Shown: positions 8,100-17,567, numbered from the stretch's first letter. The stretch: DNA of 35,188 nucleotides from Caryophanales bacterium UBA7057 (GCA_002493865.1 DLAC01000017.1:1-35188), one strand, 5' to 3'. Numbers and translations: made by a program. The notes: a model not told the origin generated them from the sequence alone.

Positions 8100-10958
8100 C
8101 TATTTTTTGATTTTCTGTATTCCTTCTGTCATTTGATTAATTTCTTTTCTTAATTTTTCCATCACGGAAAACTCCTCTTCTGTCAAGTGTTGTTCTTCCT
8201 TTACCTCTTGTTTTTCTTCGCCTGTATAATAATCCCAATCAATGATATATTGTCTTAAAAGTTCTCTTCTTTTATATAGTTCACTCTTTTCTTCCAACAA
8301 GATTCCTTCTTCAAAACGAAATGGCACAAAGTAACTTTCTTCAATTTCTTCTTCTGTAAAGTTATACTGTTTTATCTTCTCTTTCTTTTTTTCTTCGTTT
8401 CCTTCTAGCCCAACATCTATGATTTGATACTCTCTTACTGTTTGCAAGTAATTAATAAAACATTTCTTAAGTACTTCAATTTCCTCATTCATCAAATGAT
8501 TCATCTTTCCCATTTTGACAATGAAGTCTACGATTTTTTCTGCATTTTCTTCTTCCGATGCCTGAAAATTAATTCTTACTAAAATTCTTTTATAAATATC
8601 TCCTAAATAGTCATATTCTCCTTCTTTACATGTATTTAAAAAGATAGAATGACACATTGCTTCTTCTATAGGAATGATTTTTTCTCGCATACTTTTAAGT
8701 ATTTGTTTTGGGTTTAGGTTTAGTGCGAGTAAGACACTTTCTATGTTAGAACCATATACTTCAAAAATCCAAGAAGGTACTTCTTTTTTGCTTTTCTTTT
8801 CTTCCAAGATTCTTTTGATCAATTGTTCTAATGTTTCATCTTTCAAAAGTGAATGGAGTTTGATTGCCTTTGATACGATATAATAGTTATAACCTGCCTG
8901 ACGACAAAATGTCCTTAACGTTTGTTCTTTTACATGATTTGAAAAAGCAACATCCATTTTTTTGGTTCTGGTCACTTCTATACTTTGGATAAATTCTGGA
9001 AAATCAATTTGAAATTCCGTTAATATTTGTCGGATTGTTTGAGTATTTTTCTTTTTTCTTCTAGATTTATTCGTCTTTTCCAAACTCAGACCTTGTTCCA
9101 ACCACCAGGCAATGTCTTCTTCCGTGATATCCTTATAATATTCATTTTCTTTTCCTTCCTGGATGGCTTCATAAGCAGATTTTATCATATTGATTCTATT
9201 TCCCAAAAATACTTTAATTCCATTTGGAAGAACTACAAATTCTCTAGATGAGATAAACTTCGCTTTCGGATTTCTTTGTTTCCATAATAGATATGCTTCT
9301 CGGTACTCTTCTTCTGTACAATTACTTCTTTTAGTTCTTTCTAAACTGACTCTTTGTTCCGTCCACCAAAGAATTTCTTCTTCTGTTAGATCTTTATAAG
9401 TTCCAAAATGGTTTCCCCGCTTCATCGCTCTATAAATAGATTTCATTACATCTATTCTTCTTCCGAGAGATACTTTCTTTCCATTTGGAAGTTCTACTAC
9501 TAAATTAAAGGGAACATCCTGAACATCTTGATTATCCTTTTTCCATAAAAGGTATGCTTCTTGATATTTATTGTGCTTTATTTCTGGCTGATTTTTAAGG
9601 GGAATGTTTTCTTGATGATTCTTATTTATTTGCTCTTGCTTTTCGTCATTTGAAGCGTTTTCAGTTTTTGATTGGTTAAAGAAATCTAGTCCATGACCTT
9701 TCCACCAAGCGATTTGTTCTTCGGTTAAATCTTTATATTTTCCACAATGTCTTCCCTCTTGCATGGCCTTATAAATCGATTTCATTTTTTGAATTCGAGT
9801 TCCAATGGGGACATTTTTTCCACTAGGAAGCGTTACTACTTCCAAATAGTACACATGATTTTCTTCCGGATTTCTTTCTTTCCACAACAGATAGGCTTCT
9901 CGATACTCTGATTCTTTATAACGCTGTCTTTGCCTTTTTCCCAAGTCTATTCCATAACTTGTCCACCAAGCAATCTGTTCTTCCGTTAAATCTTTAGAAT
10001 TTTTATAATGTTTTCCCTCTTGCATCGCACTATAAACCATTTTCATGATACTGATTCTACCACCAAGAGAGATTACTTTTCCATTTGAAATTTTTACACT
10101 TGTAGCGTTTGGAACCTGTGTTTTATCTGGATTTTCGTTTTTCCACAACAAATAGGCCTCTCGGTATTCTTCTTCTTTGGTAGAAATTACTACTTTTTTA
10201 CTTAGATCAATCCCATTTTCTTTCCACCAAGCAATTTCTTCTTTTTTTAAATCTGGGTAATTTCCATAACGTTTTCCTTCTTGCATCGCACGATAAATCA
10301 TCCTCATCGTTTTGATTTTTCTTCCTAGAGGAATCTCATTTCCATTTGGGAGGGTGACCACTGTAGAATTTGTAATATAGTCTGCTTCTGAATGTTTTTT
10401 TTTCCACAACAGGTAAGCCTCATGATATATTTCTTCACTATAATGTGTTCTTATTCTAATACCTAAATCTAGTCCATGTTCTGTCCACCAGAGAACTTTC
10501 TCTTCAGTTAAACCTTTACTACCTTCATTTTGCATCGCTTGATACATCGTTTTCATTCGATTCACACGATTTCCAAGAGGTACCTTTTTTCCGTTTGGAA
10601 GTTCTACTACTAAAGAATGAGGAACGTTTTTTAATTCACTGTTTTCTTTTTTCCACAACAAATAAGCCTCTTGGTATTCTTCTTCTGTATAGGACATTCT
10701 GTGTCTTTTGCCTAAGTCTACTCCTTGTTCCGTCCACCAAGCGATATCTTCTTCGGTTAGATCTCTACACTTTCGATACTTTTTGCCCTCTTGCATGGAT
10801 TCATAAATTGCTTTCATTAAACTAATCTTTTTTCCCAAATTGACTTTCTTTCCACTTGAAAGAGTCACAATGGTAGATTGTGGAACATGCGTTTTATCTT
10901 GATTTTCATCTTTCCATAATAAATATGCTTCTCGGTACTCTTCCTCTTTCGTTCTCAT
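8100..10958 (-). CDS. Giant tandem-repeat protein B (7 HA-like repeats), 952 aa
   Basis: Seven copies of the ~87-aa repeat (to about residue 629), followed by the shared C-terminal domain. Repeat 2 has a shortened middle, with AMQNEGSKGLTEEK replacing the GKHY...DLTEE stretch. After repeat 5 a polar insertion of about 27 residues (Asn/Gln/Lys-rich) interrupts the array before repeat 6. The C-terminal domain contains ILTEFQIDF, FCRQAGYNY, LEQLI, YQIIDVGLE and the tail FVPFRFEEGILL ... RRELLRQYIIDWDYYT. It ends in a charged helical region. Start: AGGGGG 8 bp upstream of the ATG. It follows protein C by 22 bp and precedes A by 14 bp. Large, cytoplasmic and multivalent; nucleic-acid binding is inferred from HA-like repeats, not shown. 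Confidence 0.88.
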   Translation of the reverse strand: MRTKEEEYREAYLLWKDENQDKTHVPQSTIVTLSSGKKVNLGKKISLMKAIYESMQEGKKYRKCRDLTEEDIAWWTEQGVDLGKRHRMSYTEEEYQEAYLLWKKENSELKNVPHSLVVELPNGKKVPLGNRVNRMKTMYQAMQNEGSKGLTEEKVLWWTEHGLDLGIRIRTHYSEEIYHEAYLLWKKKHSEADYITNSTVVTLPNGNEIPLGRKIKTMRMIYRAMQEGKRYGNYPDLKKEEIAWWKENGIDLSKKVVISTKEEEYREAYLLWKNENPDKTQVPNATSVKISNGKVISLGGRISIMKMVYSAMQEGKHYKNSKDLTEEQIAWWTSYGIDLGKRQRQRYKESEYREAYLLWKERNPEENHVYYLEVVTLPSGKNVPIGTRIQKMKSIYKAMQEGRHCGKYKDLTEEQIAWWKGHGLDFFNQSKTENASNDEKQEQINKNHQENIPLKNQPEIKHNKYQEAYLLWKKDNQDVQDVPFNLVVELPNGKKVSLGRRIDVMKSIYRAMKRGNHFGTYKDLTEEEILWWTEQRVSLERTKRSNCTEEEYREAYLLWKQRNPKAKFISSREFVVLPNGIKVFLGNRINMIKSAYEAIQEGKENEYYKDITEEDIAWWLEQGLSLEKTNKSRRKKKNTQTIRQILTEFQIDFPEFIQSIEVTRTKKMDVAFSNHVKEQTLRTFCRQAGYNYYIVSKAIKLHSLLKDETLEQLIKRILEEKKSKKEVPSWIFEVYGSNIESVLLALNLNPKQILKSMREKIIPIEEAMCHSIFLNTCKEGEYDYLGDIYKRILVRINFQASEEENAEKIVDFIVKMGKMNHLMNEEIEVLKKCFINYLQTVREYQIIDVGLEGNEEKKKEKIKQYNFTEEEIEESYFVPFRFEEGILLEEKSELYKRRELLRQYIIDWDYYTGEEKQEVKEEQHLTEEEFSVMEKLRKEINQMTEGIQKIKK
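9070..10958 (-). repeat. Array of 7 coding repeats of about 261 bp (protein B)
   Basis: Seven units of the same repeat as in proteins A and C, with a linker of about 80 bp after unit 5. This is the shortest of the three arrays. Confidence 0.9.
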
Positions 10959-10980
10959 AGTGTTTACCCCCTACTACTTG

Positions 10981-13900
10981 TTACTTGCTTTTTACTTTTT
11001 CAATTGCTTGATTAATTTCTCTTCTTGTTTCTTCTAGCACTAAAAATTCTTCTTCTGTAAAATGTTGTTCTTCTTTTACTTCTTGTTTTTCTTCTTCTGT
11101 ATAATAATCCCAATCAATAATATATTGTCTTAATAATTCTCTTCTTTTATATAAATCACTTTTTTCTCCCAACAGAATTCCTTCTTCAAAATGAAATGGT
11201 ACAAAGTAACTTTCTTCAATTTCTTCTTCAGTTAAATTATATTTTTCAATTTTCTCAAATTTTTCCTCTTCTTTTGCTGTTAGGCCAACATCTATAATTT
11301 GATACTCTCTAATTGTTTGTATATACTTTTTAAAACTCTCGATTAATACATCTATTTCATCTTTCAGTAATTGATTTCTTTTTCCTGTTTTATAAATGAA
11401 ATCTACGATTCGATTGGCGTTTATTTCCTCGGATGCTTGAAAATCGATTCTTTCTAGGATTTTTTTATAAATATCATCTAAGTAGTCACATTCATTACTT
11501 TTACAAGTACTTTGAAATACTTCTTGACAAATTGCTTCTTCTAATAAAGTAATATTGTCTGAAACATTTTTTAATATTTTCTTAGAATTTAGTTTTAAAT
11601 GAAGTAATACTTGTTCAATCATAGGCCCATAGACTGCAAAAACCCATGGGGATATCTCTGATGAATTTTGTTCACTCCAAAGAATTTCATTGATTAACTG
11701 TTCTAAGGACTGATCTTTTAAAAGCGTATGAAGTGTGATAGCTTTGGATACTATTTTATAGCGATATCCTGTTTGTCGGCAAAACTGATTTAATGATTGT
11801 TCTTCCATATTTTTAGAAAATTGTACATCCTTTTTGTTATTTCTAACTGGTTCCAAGATTCTAGTAAATTCTAAAAAATCAATTTGAAATTCTGTTAATA
11901 TGTTTTTGATTGTCATTGTTTTTTGTTTACCTTCTTTTGGTACTTTTAATTTTTCAAAGCTCAATCCATGTTCTGCCCACCAAACAATTTGTTCTTCCGT
12001 TAAATTTTTATTTTTTCCATAATGTTTTCCTTCTTGCATTGCATGATAGATGGATTTCATTGTATTAATTCTATTTCCAAGAGGTACACTTGTTCCATTT
12101 GGAAGTTCGATGATTAAGTCGATAGGAACATTCTTTTGATTTTTCTTTTTCCATAGGAGATAGGCTTCTCGATAGTCTTCTTCTACACAAACCATTCTTT
12201 TTCTATTGTTTTTTTTGAGGTCAACTCCTTGTTCTGTCCACCAAAGAATTTCCTCTTCTGTTAGACTTTTGCATTTTTCATTATTTTCTTTGCTTTGCAT
12301 GTCTGCATATATTTTTCTCATTGTATTAATTCTATTTCCAAGGGATACTTTCGTTCCATCTGGAAGTTCTACAATTAAACCAGAAGGAATGTTTCGTGTT
12401 TCAGGATGCTCCTTTTTCCAAAATAAATATGCTTTCTGATATTTATTTAGTATTTTGCTAAGAGGAACTCCACGTTTGATCCACCAATTGATTTGCTCTT
12501 CAGTTAAGTCTTTATAAGTTCCGTAATGTTCTCCCTGTGCCATCGCTTTAGAAATTAATCTCATTACGCTAATTCTTCTTCCTAAAGATACTTTCTTTCC
12601 ACTTGGAAGAACTACAACTTCAGATGCTTTTACTTTTTGTTCCTTAGGATGTTTCTTTTTCCACAACAAATAGGCTTTTCGATACTCTTCTTCTGATACT
12701 CTATGGCTTTCACCTGGATTGAAACCATGTTCCATCCACCAAGCAAGTTCTTCTTCCGTTAAATCCTTATTTTTATTATAACGTTTTCCTTCTTGCATGG
12801 CATGATAGATGGATTTCATTGTACTAATTCGATTTCCAAGGGGTATCGTCTTTCCATTTTTTAGAACTACGGTTGTGGAAAATGGAACAGACTTTTCTTT
12901 TGGGTTCTCACTTTTCCACAAAAGATAGGCTTCCCGGTATTCTTCTTCTGTATAAAAAATTTGTTTAACCTCACTTAAATCCACGCCCTCTTTGGTCCAC
13001 CAAGCAATTTGTTCTTCGGTTAAATCATGATTTTTTCCACATTTTTTTCCTTTTTCCATTGCCTGATAAATGGACCTCATTCTACGAGCTCTCATCCCAA
13101 TCGATACTTTTTTTCCACTTGGAAGAGTCACAACTGCAGATTGTGAAATATTCGTTTCTTTTGGGTTTTCACATTTCCATAAAAGATAAGCTTCCCGATA
13201 TTCTTCTTCTGTACATGTTTCTCTTTGATAGCCACCTAAATCTAGTCCATGTTCTGTCCACCAAGCAATTTGTTCTTCGGTTAAATTCTTATTCTTGTTA
13301 AAATGTTTCCCTTCTTGCATAGCTCTATAGATTTGGTTCATTTTATTAATTCTAATTCCAAGCGGGATATTTGTTCCATTCGGAAGAACGACTACCGTAG
13401 CTTGTGGAACTCTTTTTGCTTTAGGGTTCTCGCATTTCCATAGTAAATAGGCTTCTCGATATTCTTCTTCCGTATGCCATGCCCTTTTGTTTGTTTTAAG
13501 ATTCAGTCCCTGTTCTGTCCACCAAGCAATTTGTTCTTCCGTTAAATCCTTATTGCTTCCATAATGGGTTCCTTCTTGCATGTATCTATAAATCTGCTTC
13601 ATGAGAGAAATTCTTTTTCCCAAATTTATTTTTTTCTGATTTGGAAGGACAACGACTGTAGATTGAGGAATATCTTTTGTTTCAGGATTTTCGCGTTTCC
13701 ATAAAAGATAAGCTTCCCGGTATTCTTCTTCTGTAAAGGCTACTCGTGTACTTAAATCTATTCCCTGTTCTGTCCACCAAGCAATTTGTTCTTCGGTTAA
13801 ATCCTTATTTGTTCCATAATGTGTTCCTTCTAACATGGCCTTATAAATTTGTTTCATTATGCCGATTCGTTTCCCAAGAGGAATTTTTTCTCCACTTGGA

Positions 13901-14520
13901 AGTGTAATAATGATGGATTGATTGATATCCTTTCCATCTTGATTTTCTTCTTTCCATAATAAATAAGCGTTTCGATATTCTTCTTCTGTATAGGCACCTC
14001 GTTTTATTTTACCCAAATCTACTCCATGTTCCGTCCACCAAGAAATTTGTTCTTCCGTTAACTCCTTATTTTTATTGTAACTTTCTCCTTGTTGCATGGT
14101 TCTATAAATTTGTCTCATCAAAGACACTCTTTTTCCCAAATTTATTTTTTTCTGATTTGGAAGAACAATCACTGTAGATCGGGGAATGTCTTTTGTGTTA
14201 GGATTTTTCTTTTTCCATAGTAAATAGGCTTCTCGATACTCTTCTTCTGTATAAGTGACCCATTCTGCCTTGCTTAAATCTAGTCCTTGTTCCTTCCACC
14301 AGAAGATTTCATCTTTTGTTAGGTCTTTATAATGACCATAATGCTTCCCTTGACTCATTGCATTATAGATGCATTTCATGATATGAATTTTATTTCCAAG
14401 AGGAACCTCTTTGCCATTTGGAAGGACTACAACTGTAGATCTAGGAATATCTTGTACCTCTCCATTTTCCCTTTTCCACAAAAGATATGCTTCTTGGCAT
14501 TCTTTCATACTAACTCTCAT
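10981..14520 (-). CDS. Giant tandem-repeat protein C (10 HA-like repeats), 1179 aa
   Basis: Ten ~87-aa repeats occupy residues 1 to about 862. Repeats 2 and 4 share an unusual LPNQKKINLGKR variant in place of LPNGK.VPLG.R, which points to duplication within this gene. Repeat 9 lacks the usual lead-in (NKYQKAYLFWKKEHP). The C-terminal ~317 residues contain the family domain (ILTEFQIDF, FCRQTGYRY, LEQLI, YQIIDVGL) and the full acidic tail (FVPFHFEEGILL, RRELLRQYIIDWDYYT). This tail is nearly identical to that of protein B. Start: AGGGGG 7 bp upstream of the ATG, 26 bp after the dnaE stop, so it is most likely on the dnaE transcript. No secretion signal or enzyme motif is visible. Confidence 0.88.
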   Translation of the reverse strand: MRVSMKECQEAYLLWKRENGEVQDIPRSTVVVLPNGKEVPLGNKIHIMKCIYNAMSQGKHYGHYKDLTKDEIFWWKEQGLDLSKAEWVTYTEEEYREAYLLWKKKNPNTKDIPRSTVIVLPNQKKINLGKRVSLMRQIYRTMQQGESYNKNKELTEEQISWWTEHGVDLGKIKRGAYTEEEYRNAYLLWKEENQDGKDINQSIIITLPSGEKIPLGKRIGIMKQIYKAMLEGTHYGTNKDLTEEQIAWWTEQGIDLSTRVAFTEEEYREAYLLWKRENPETKDIPQSTVVVLPNQKKINLGKRISLMKQIYRYMQEGTHYGSNKDLTEEQIAWWTEQGLNLKTNKRAWHTEEEYREAYLLWKCENPKAKRVPQATVVVLPNGTNIPLGIRINKMNQIYRAMQEGKHFNKNKNLTEEQIAWWTEHGLDLGGYQRETCTEEEYREAYLLWKCENPKETNISQSAVVTLPSGKKVSIGMRARRMRSIYQAMEKGKKCGKNHDLTEEQIAWWTKEGVDLSEVKQIFYTEEEYREAYLLWKSENPKEKSVPFSTTVVLKNGKTIPLGNRISTMKSIYHAMQEGKRYNKNKDLTEEELAWWMEHGFNPGESHRVSEEEYRKAYLLWKKKHPKEQKVKASEVVVLPSGKKVSLGRRISVMRLISKAMAQGEHYGTYKDLTEEQINWWIKRGVPLSKILNKYQKAYLFWKKEHPETRNIPSGLIVELPDGTKVSLGNRINTMRKIYADMQSKENNEKCKSLTEEEILWWTEQGVDLKKNNRKRMVCVEEDYREAYLLWKKKNQKNVPIDLIIELPNGTSVPLGNRINTMKSIYHAMQEGKHYGKNKNLTEEQIVWWAEHGLSFEKLKVPKEGKQKTMTIKNILTEFQIDFLEFTRILEPVRNNKKDVQFSKNMEEQSLNQFCRQTGYRYKIVSKAITLHTLLKDQSLEQLINEILWSEQNSSEISPWVFAVYGPMIEQVLLHLKLNSKKILKNVSDNITLLEEAICQEVFQSTCKSNECDYLDDIYKKILERIDFQASEEINANRIVDFIYKTGKRNQLLKDEIDVLIESFKKYIQTIREYQIIDVGLTAKEEEKFEKIEKYNLTEEEIEESYFVPFHFEEGILLGEKSDLYKRRELLRQYIIDWDYYTEEEKQEVKEEQHFTEEEFLVLEETRREINQAIEKVKSK
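11935..14520 (-). repeat. Array of 10 coding repeats of about 261 bp (protein C)
   Basis: Ten units. The shared Q-for-G variant in units 2 and 4 shows that units have been copied non-adjacently or by a two-unit step. The EEEYREAYLLWK and EEQIAWWTE blocks are the most constant parts. Confidence 0.9.
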
Positions 14521-14546
14521 TTTTTTACCCCCTGATCGTTGTTTAT

Positions 14547-17501
14547 TTATTTTTCCCTTAAAATTTCAAGTTCATTAATTACAATTTGAAATGTATTATA
14601 TCTTCGTTCTACTCTTCCAAATACTTTGATAATCATTCCGCTTTGAAGAGCAAGGCTTCGATATCGATTGTGAATTTTAGGAAACAGTGTAAAATCCATC
14701 GATTGATATTCGTCACTTCCCACTAAGAACATCATATCCATCCCATTTTTAGTTCGAATCGTACGTACTCGGTCAATCATCACAATCACGTTTACTTTTT
14801 GGTTATGGAACCTTTGAATTTGGTTTAGCGGAATAATATTTTCATACTTTGCTTTATAGCTGGTAACTGGATGATTGCTTAAGTATAAGCCAAACAATTC
14901 TTTTTCTTTTTGAACTAAATAATCTTTTGGATATTCCTCCATCAATTCAATTTCTGGTTTTAATACATATTCAGGATCTAAATCTTTAATTAAATCCGCA
15001 TAGGTTTCAATACTATCTAGATTATGAATTAACGTTTGATGATTGTACCCAAAAGAATCGAAGCATCCTGCATCAATTAAAGATTCAAGTACTTTACGAT
15101 TCATACTAGACTCTTTGGTTCTTGAAAGGAAATCAAAGATATCCGTATATGGAGTCGTTCGATTCTTTAAAATTGCATCTACACTCACTACTCCTACATT
15201 TCGAATGGCTGATAATGGATAACGAATTCCATCTTTTTCTACCGTATATTTTTTACTACTTCGATTGACACATGGCTTTAAAATATCAATTCCCATCGAT
15301 TTGGCCTCGTTTAAATACTGTTTGGTTTTTACCCAACCACCAATGACAGAACTTAAAAGATTACTGTAAAAATATTTTGGATAATAGTATTTTAAATAAG
15401 CCATTTTATAAGCAATTAATGCATACGCAACTGAGTGAGAACGATTGAATCCAAAATTAGCAAAGTTTAATATCAAATCAAATATCTCTTTTGCCGTTTC
15501 CTTGCTATGTCCTCGTTCTACACTTTGTTTCATAAAGCGACTTTCTTCATTTTTTAATACATCCAACTTCTTTTTACTCATAGCGCGTCTTAAAATATCT
15601 GCTTGTCCTAAGGTATATCCCGCATATACAGATGCAATCTGCATAATCTGTTCTTGATAAATGATAATCCCTTTGGTACTTTTTAAAATCGGTTCTAGGG
15701 ATGGGTCTAAGTAGGTGATTTCTTCTTCCCCATTTTTCCTTCTAATATAAGAATCGATATTCACCGCAGGTCCTGGTCGAAATAAGGCAATGGCTGCAAA
15801 GATATCTTCAAACGAATTTGGTTTTAAGTTTCTTAAGAAGTTTCTCATTCCGTCACTTTCAAATTGAAAGATTCCTGTTGTATCTGCATTTCTAAATAAG
15901 CCTAGTACATTCTGATCTTCTAGGGGAATCTGATTAAAATCTATTTTTTTATGTTCCCCTATCTCAATATCTTCTAAAATATTCATGATGGTTGTCAGTG
16001 TCTTTAATCCCAAGAAATCCATTTTTAGAAGTCCTAATTCCTCTAAGTATTCCATAGAAAATCCAGTTAAATAAATTCCTTCATTTTTAGTAAGAGGAAT
16101 CACTTCATCTAAATCCTTTTTACACATGACGATTCCTGCGGCATGAGAAGAAGTATGCCTTGGGAATCCTTCGATTTGGTAAGCAATCTTTAACATGAGT
16201 TTTAGTTTTTCATCCGAATCAATGAGATTTTTGAATTCTTCGTCTTTTTCATAGAAATCCCTAAGTTTCATTTTTGTAAAACTTGGAATTTTTTTACTGA
16301 CTTGATCCACTTGATAAGAAGGAATATTTAAAATTCTAGAAACGTCACGAATTGCTTGTTTCGCTGCGAGTGTTCCAAAAGTAACAATTCCTGCGACTTT
16401 TTTGTCTCCATATTTTTCTTTTACGTATTGAATGACCTGATCTCTATACACATCCGGAAAATCCGTATCAATATCTGGCATACTGATTCTCTCTGGATTT
16501 AAAAATCTTTCGAACAGTAAATCATAACGAATTGGGTCTAAATCTGTAATTCCAATCGAATAACAAACTAAAGAACCTGCTCCACTTCCTCTTCCTGGTC
16601 CTACTAAGATATGGTTCTTTTTCGCATATTTAATAAAATCGTAGACCACTAAAAAGTAATTCGAAAATCCCATTTTTTCAATGATTTCTAATTCATAAGT
16701 TAAACGTTCTTGATAATTTTTAGGGACTCTATGATTCATTCTTCTAGAAAGACCTGTCTGTGCGAGAGAAACTAAATATTCATGAGAAGTACAACCATCT
16801 TTGGTTTCGTAGATTGGTAATAATAGTTCTTTTTCTTCCCATTCCAACTGACATTTCTTGGCAATTTCTAATGTTTGGAACAGTCCTTCATTACTAGAGT
16901 AATCATAAATATTATCTATATCTAATTCTAAGTTTTCTGTAGAATAAGCAGTATCACTCGCAATGGTTTTCCCATCCCGAATCATATATAAATATTTTAA
17001 ATAAGGCTCTTGGCTTTTCGTTAAATATTGACATTTTCTAAGAAAGACCACTTGTTTTGTTTCTAGTCTTGCTTCCTTTTCCTCTTGTTTATTCTTATAA
17101 CCAAGATAGGTTTCTGCGTGAATAGGTTGTATTTGTTTAAATGTTTCTAAATATTCAAGTGGAACAATTGTGAGTACCCCTTCTAAGTTTTCTTTTAAAT
17201 CATCCATTGTTATTTGTCGCTCATCTTGAATCGTCGAAAGTTTAATGAGGGACTGATACCCTCGATAATTTTTGGCATAGAATAAGACAATATCATTTTC
17301 TAATGAGATTTCTAGCCCAATCACCGGATGAATCCCTTTTTCCTTACATTTTTTATAAAACTCCATCATTCCAAAAAGATTGGAATCTGTAATGGCGAGA
17401 GAGGTAATTTTCTTTTGAAGACAGTATTCGAGTAAGCTATCTATGTCGATTAAACTAGACAGTAAAGTGTAATTTGTCTTGATATAAAGTGGTGCGTACA
17501 T
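14547..17501 (-). CDS. dnaE: DNA polymerase III subunit alpha, DnaE
   Basis: C-family replicative polymerase that extends primers, mainly on the lagging strand, alongside PolC in Bacillota. The 984 aa are somewhat shorter than the ~1115 aa of Bacillus DnaE. Domains: N-terminal PHP-like (1-~200), palm with GPGRGSGAGSLVCY and the catalytic PDIDTDF, fingers with the FNRSHSVAYA region, helix-hairpin-helix region, and a C-terminal OB-fold (VNVIVMIDRVRTIRTKNG onward). It has no exonuclease. The PHP metal ligands are missing: it begins YIKTNYTLL where active PHP domains have HxHxxYS, and ITDSNLFG where they have TDH. I chose the ATG at 17501, behind GAAAGGAGAGGGGGG; an in-frame start 12 codons earlier has no support. 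It is the first gene of an operon continuing into the three repeat proteins. Confidence 0.95.
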   Translation of the reverse strand: MYAPLYIKTNYTLLSSLIDIDSLLEYCLQKKITSLAITDSNLFGMMEFYKKCKEKGIHPVIGLEISLENDIVLFYAKNYRGYQSLIKLSTIQDERQITMDDLKENLEGVLTIVPLEYLETFKQIQPIHAETYLGYKNKQEEKEARLETKQVVFLRKCQYLTKSQEPYLKYLYMIRDGKTIASDTAYSTENLELDIDNIYDYSSNEGLFQTLEIAKKCQLEWEEKELLLPIYETKDGCTSHEYLVSLAQTGLSRRMNHRVPKNYQERLTYELEIIEKMGFSNYFLVVYDFIKYAKKNHILVGPGRGSGAGSLVCYSIGITDLDPIRYDLLFERFLNPERISMPDIDTDFPDVYRDQVIQYVKEKYGDKKVAGIVTFGTLAAKQAIRDVSRILNIPSYQVDQVSKKIPSFTKMKLRDFYEKDEEFKNLIDSDEKLKLMLKIAYQIEGFPRHTSSHAAGIVMCKKDLDEVIPLTKNEGIYLTGFSMEYLEELGLLKMDFLGLKTLTTIMNILEDIEIGEHKKIDFNQIPLEDQNVLGLFRNADTTGIFQFESDGMRNFLRNLKPNSFEDIFAAIALFRPGPAVNIDSYIRRKNGEEEITYLDPSLEPILKSTKGIIIYQEQIMQIASVYAGYTLGQADILRRAMSKKKLDVLKNEESRFMKQSVERGHSKETAKEIFDLILNFANFGFNRSHSVAYALIAYKMAYLKYYYPKYFYSNLLSSVIGGWVKTKQYLNEAKSMGIDILKPCVNRSSKKYTVEKDGIRYPLSAIRNVGVVSVDAILKNRTTPYTDIFDFLSRTKESSMNRKVLESLIDAGCFDSFGYNHQTLIHNLDSIETYADLIKDLDPEYVLKPEIELMEEYPKDYLVQKEKELFGLYLSNHPVTSYKAKYENIIPLNQIQRFHNQKVNVIVMIDRVRTIRTKNGMDMMFLVGSDEYQSMDFTLFPKIHNRYRSLALQSGMIIKVFGRVERRYNTFQIVINELEILREK

Positions 17502-17527
17502 AGACCCCCCTCTCCTTTCACAGTTAT

Positions 17528-17533
17528 ATTCTA
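17528..17533 (-). promoter_or_regulatory. Putative -10 of the dnaE operon promoter
   Basis: TAGAAT on the minus strand, 27 bp before the dnaE start. The -35 is poor. It mirrors a TAGAAT on the plus strand at 17568-17573, so the intergenic region appears to hold two divergent promoters. Confidence 0.4.
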
Positions 17534-17567
17534 CCACAAAAAGCTGGATTTCACTAGAAATTTATGA

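Noticed and set aside
5846..13301. Many 64-80-aa plus-strand frames opposite the repeat arrays
   Set aside because: They recur at the repeat period because the minus-strand repeat is conserved; composition is Phe/Ser-rich as expected for antisense of Lys/Glu codons, and none has a ribosome binding site.
4462..14520. Regular spacing of similar DNA blocks as a CRISPR array
   Set aside because: The period is about 261 bp, the blocks lie in open reading frames, and the intervening DNA is itself conserved; there are no cas genes.
4462..14520. Repeats as TAL-effector or PPR/TPR modules
   Set aside because: Unit length (~87 aa) and the VP...G..LG...LTEEQI.WW pattern do not match the 33-35-residue units of those families.
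17502..17537. Longer DnaE start with 12 extra residues
   Set aside because: The extra codons are the ribosome binding site itself (AAGGAGAGGGGGG) read as protein.
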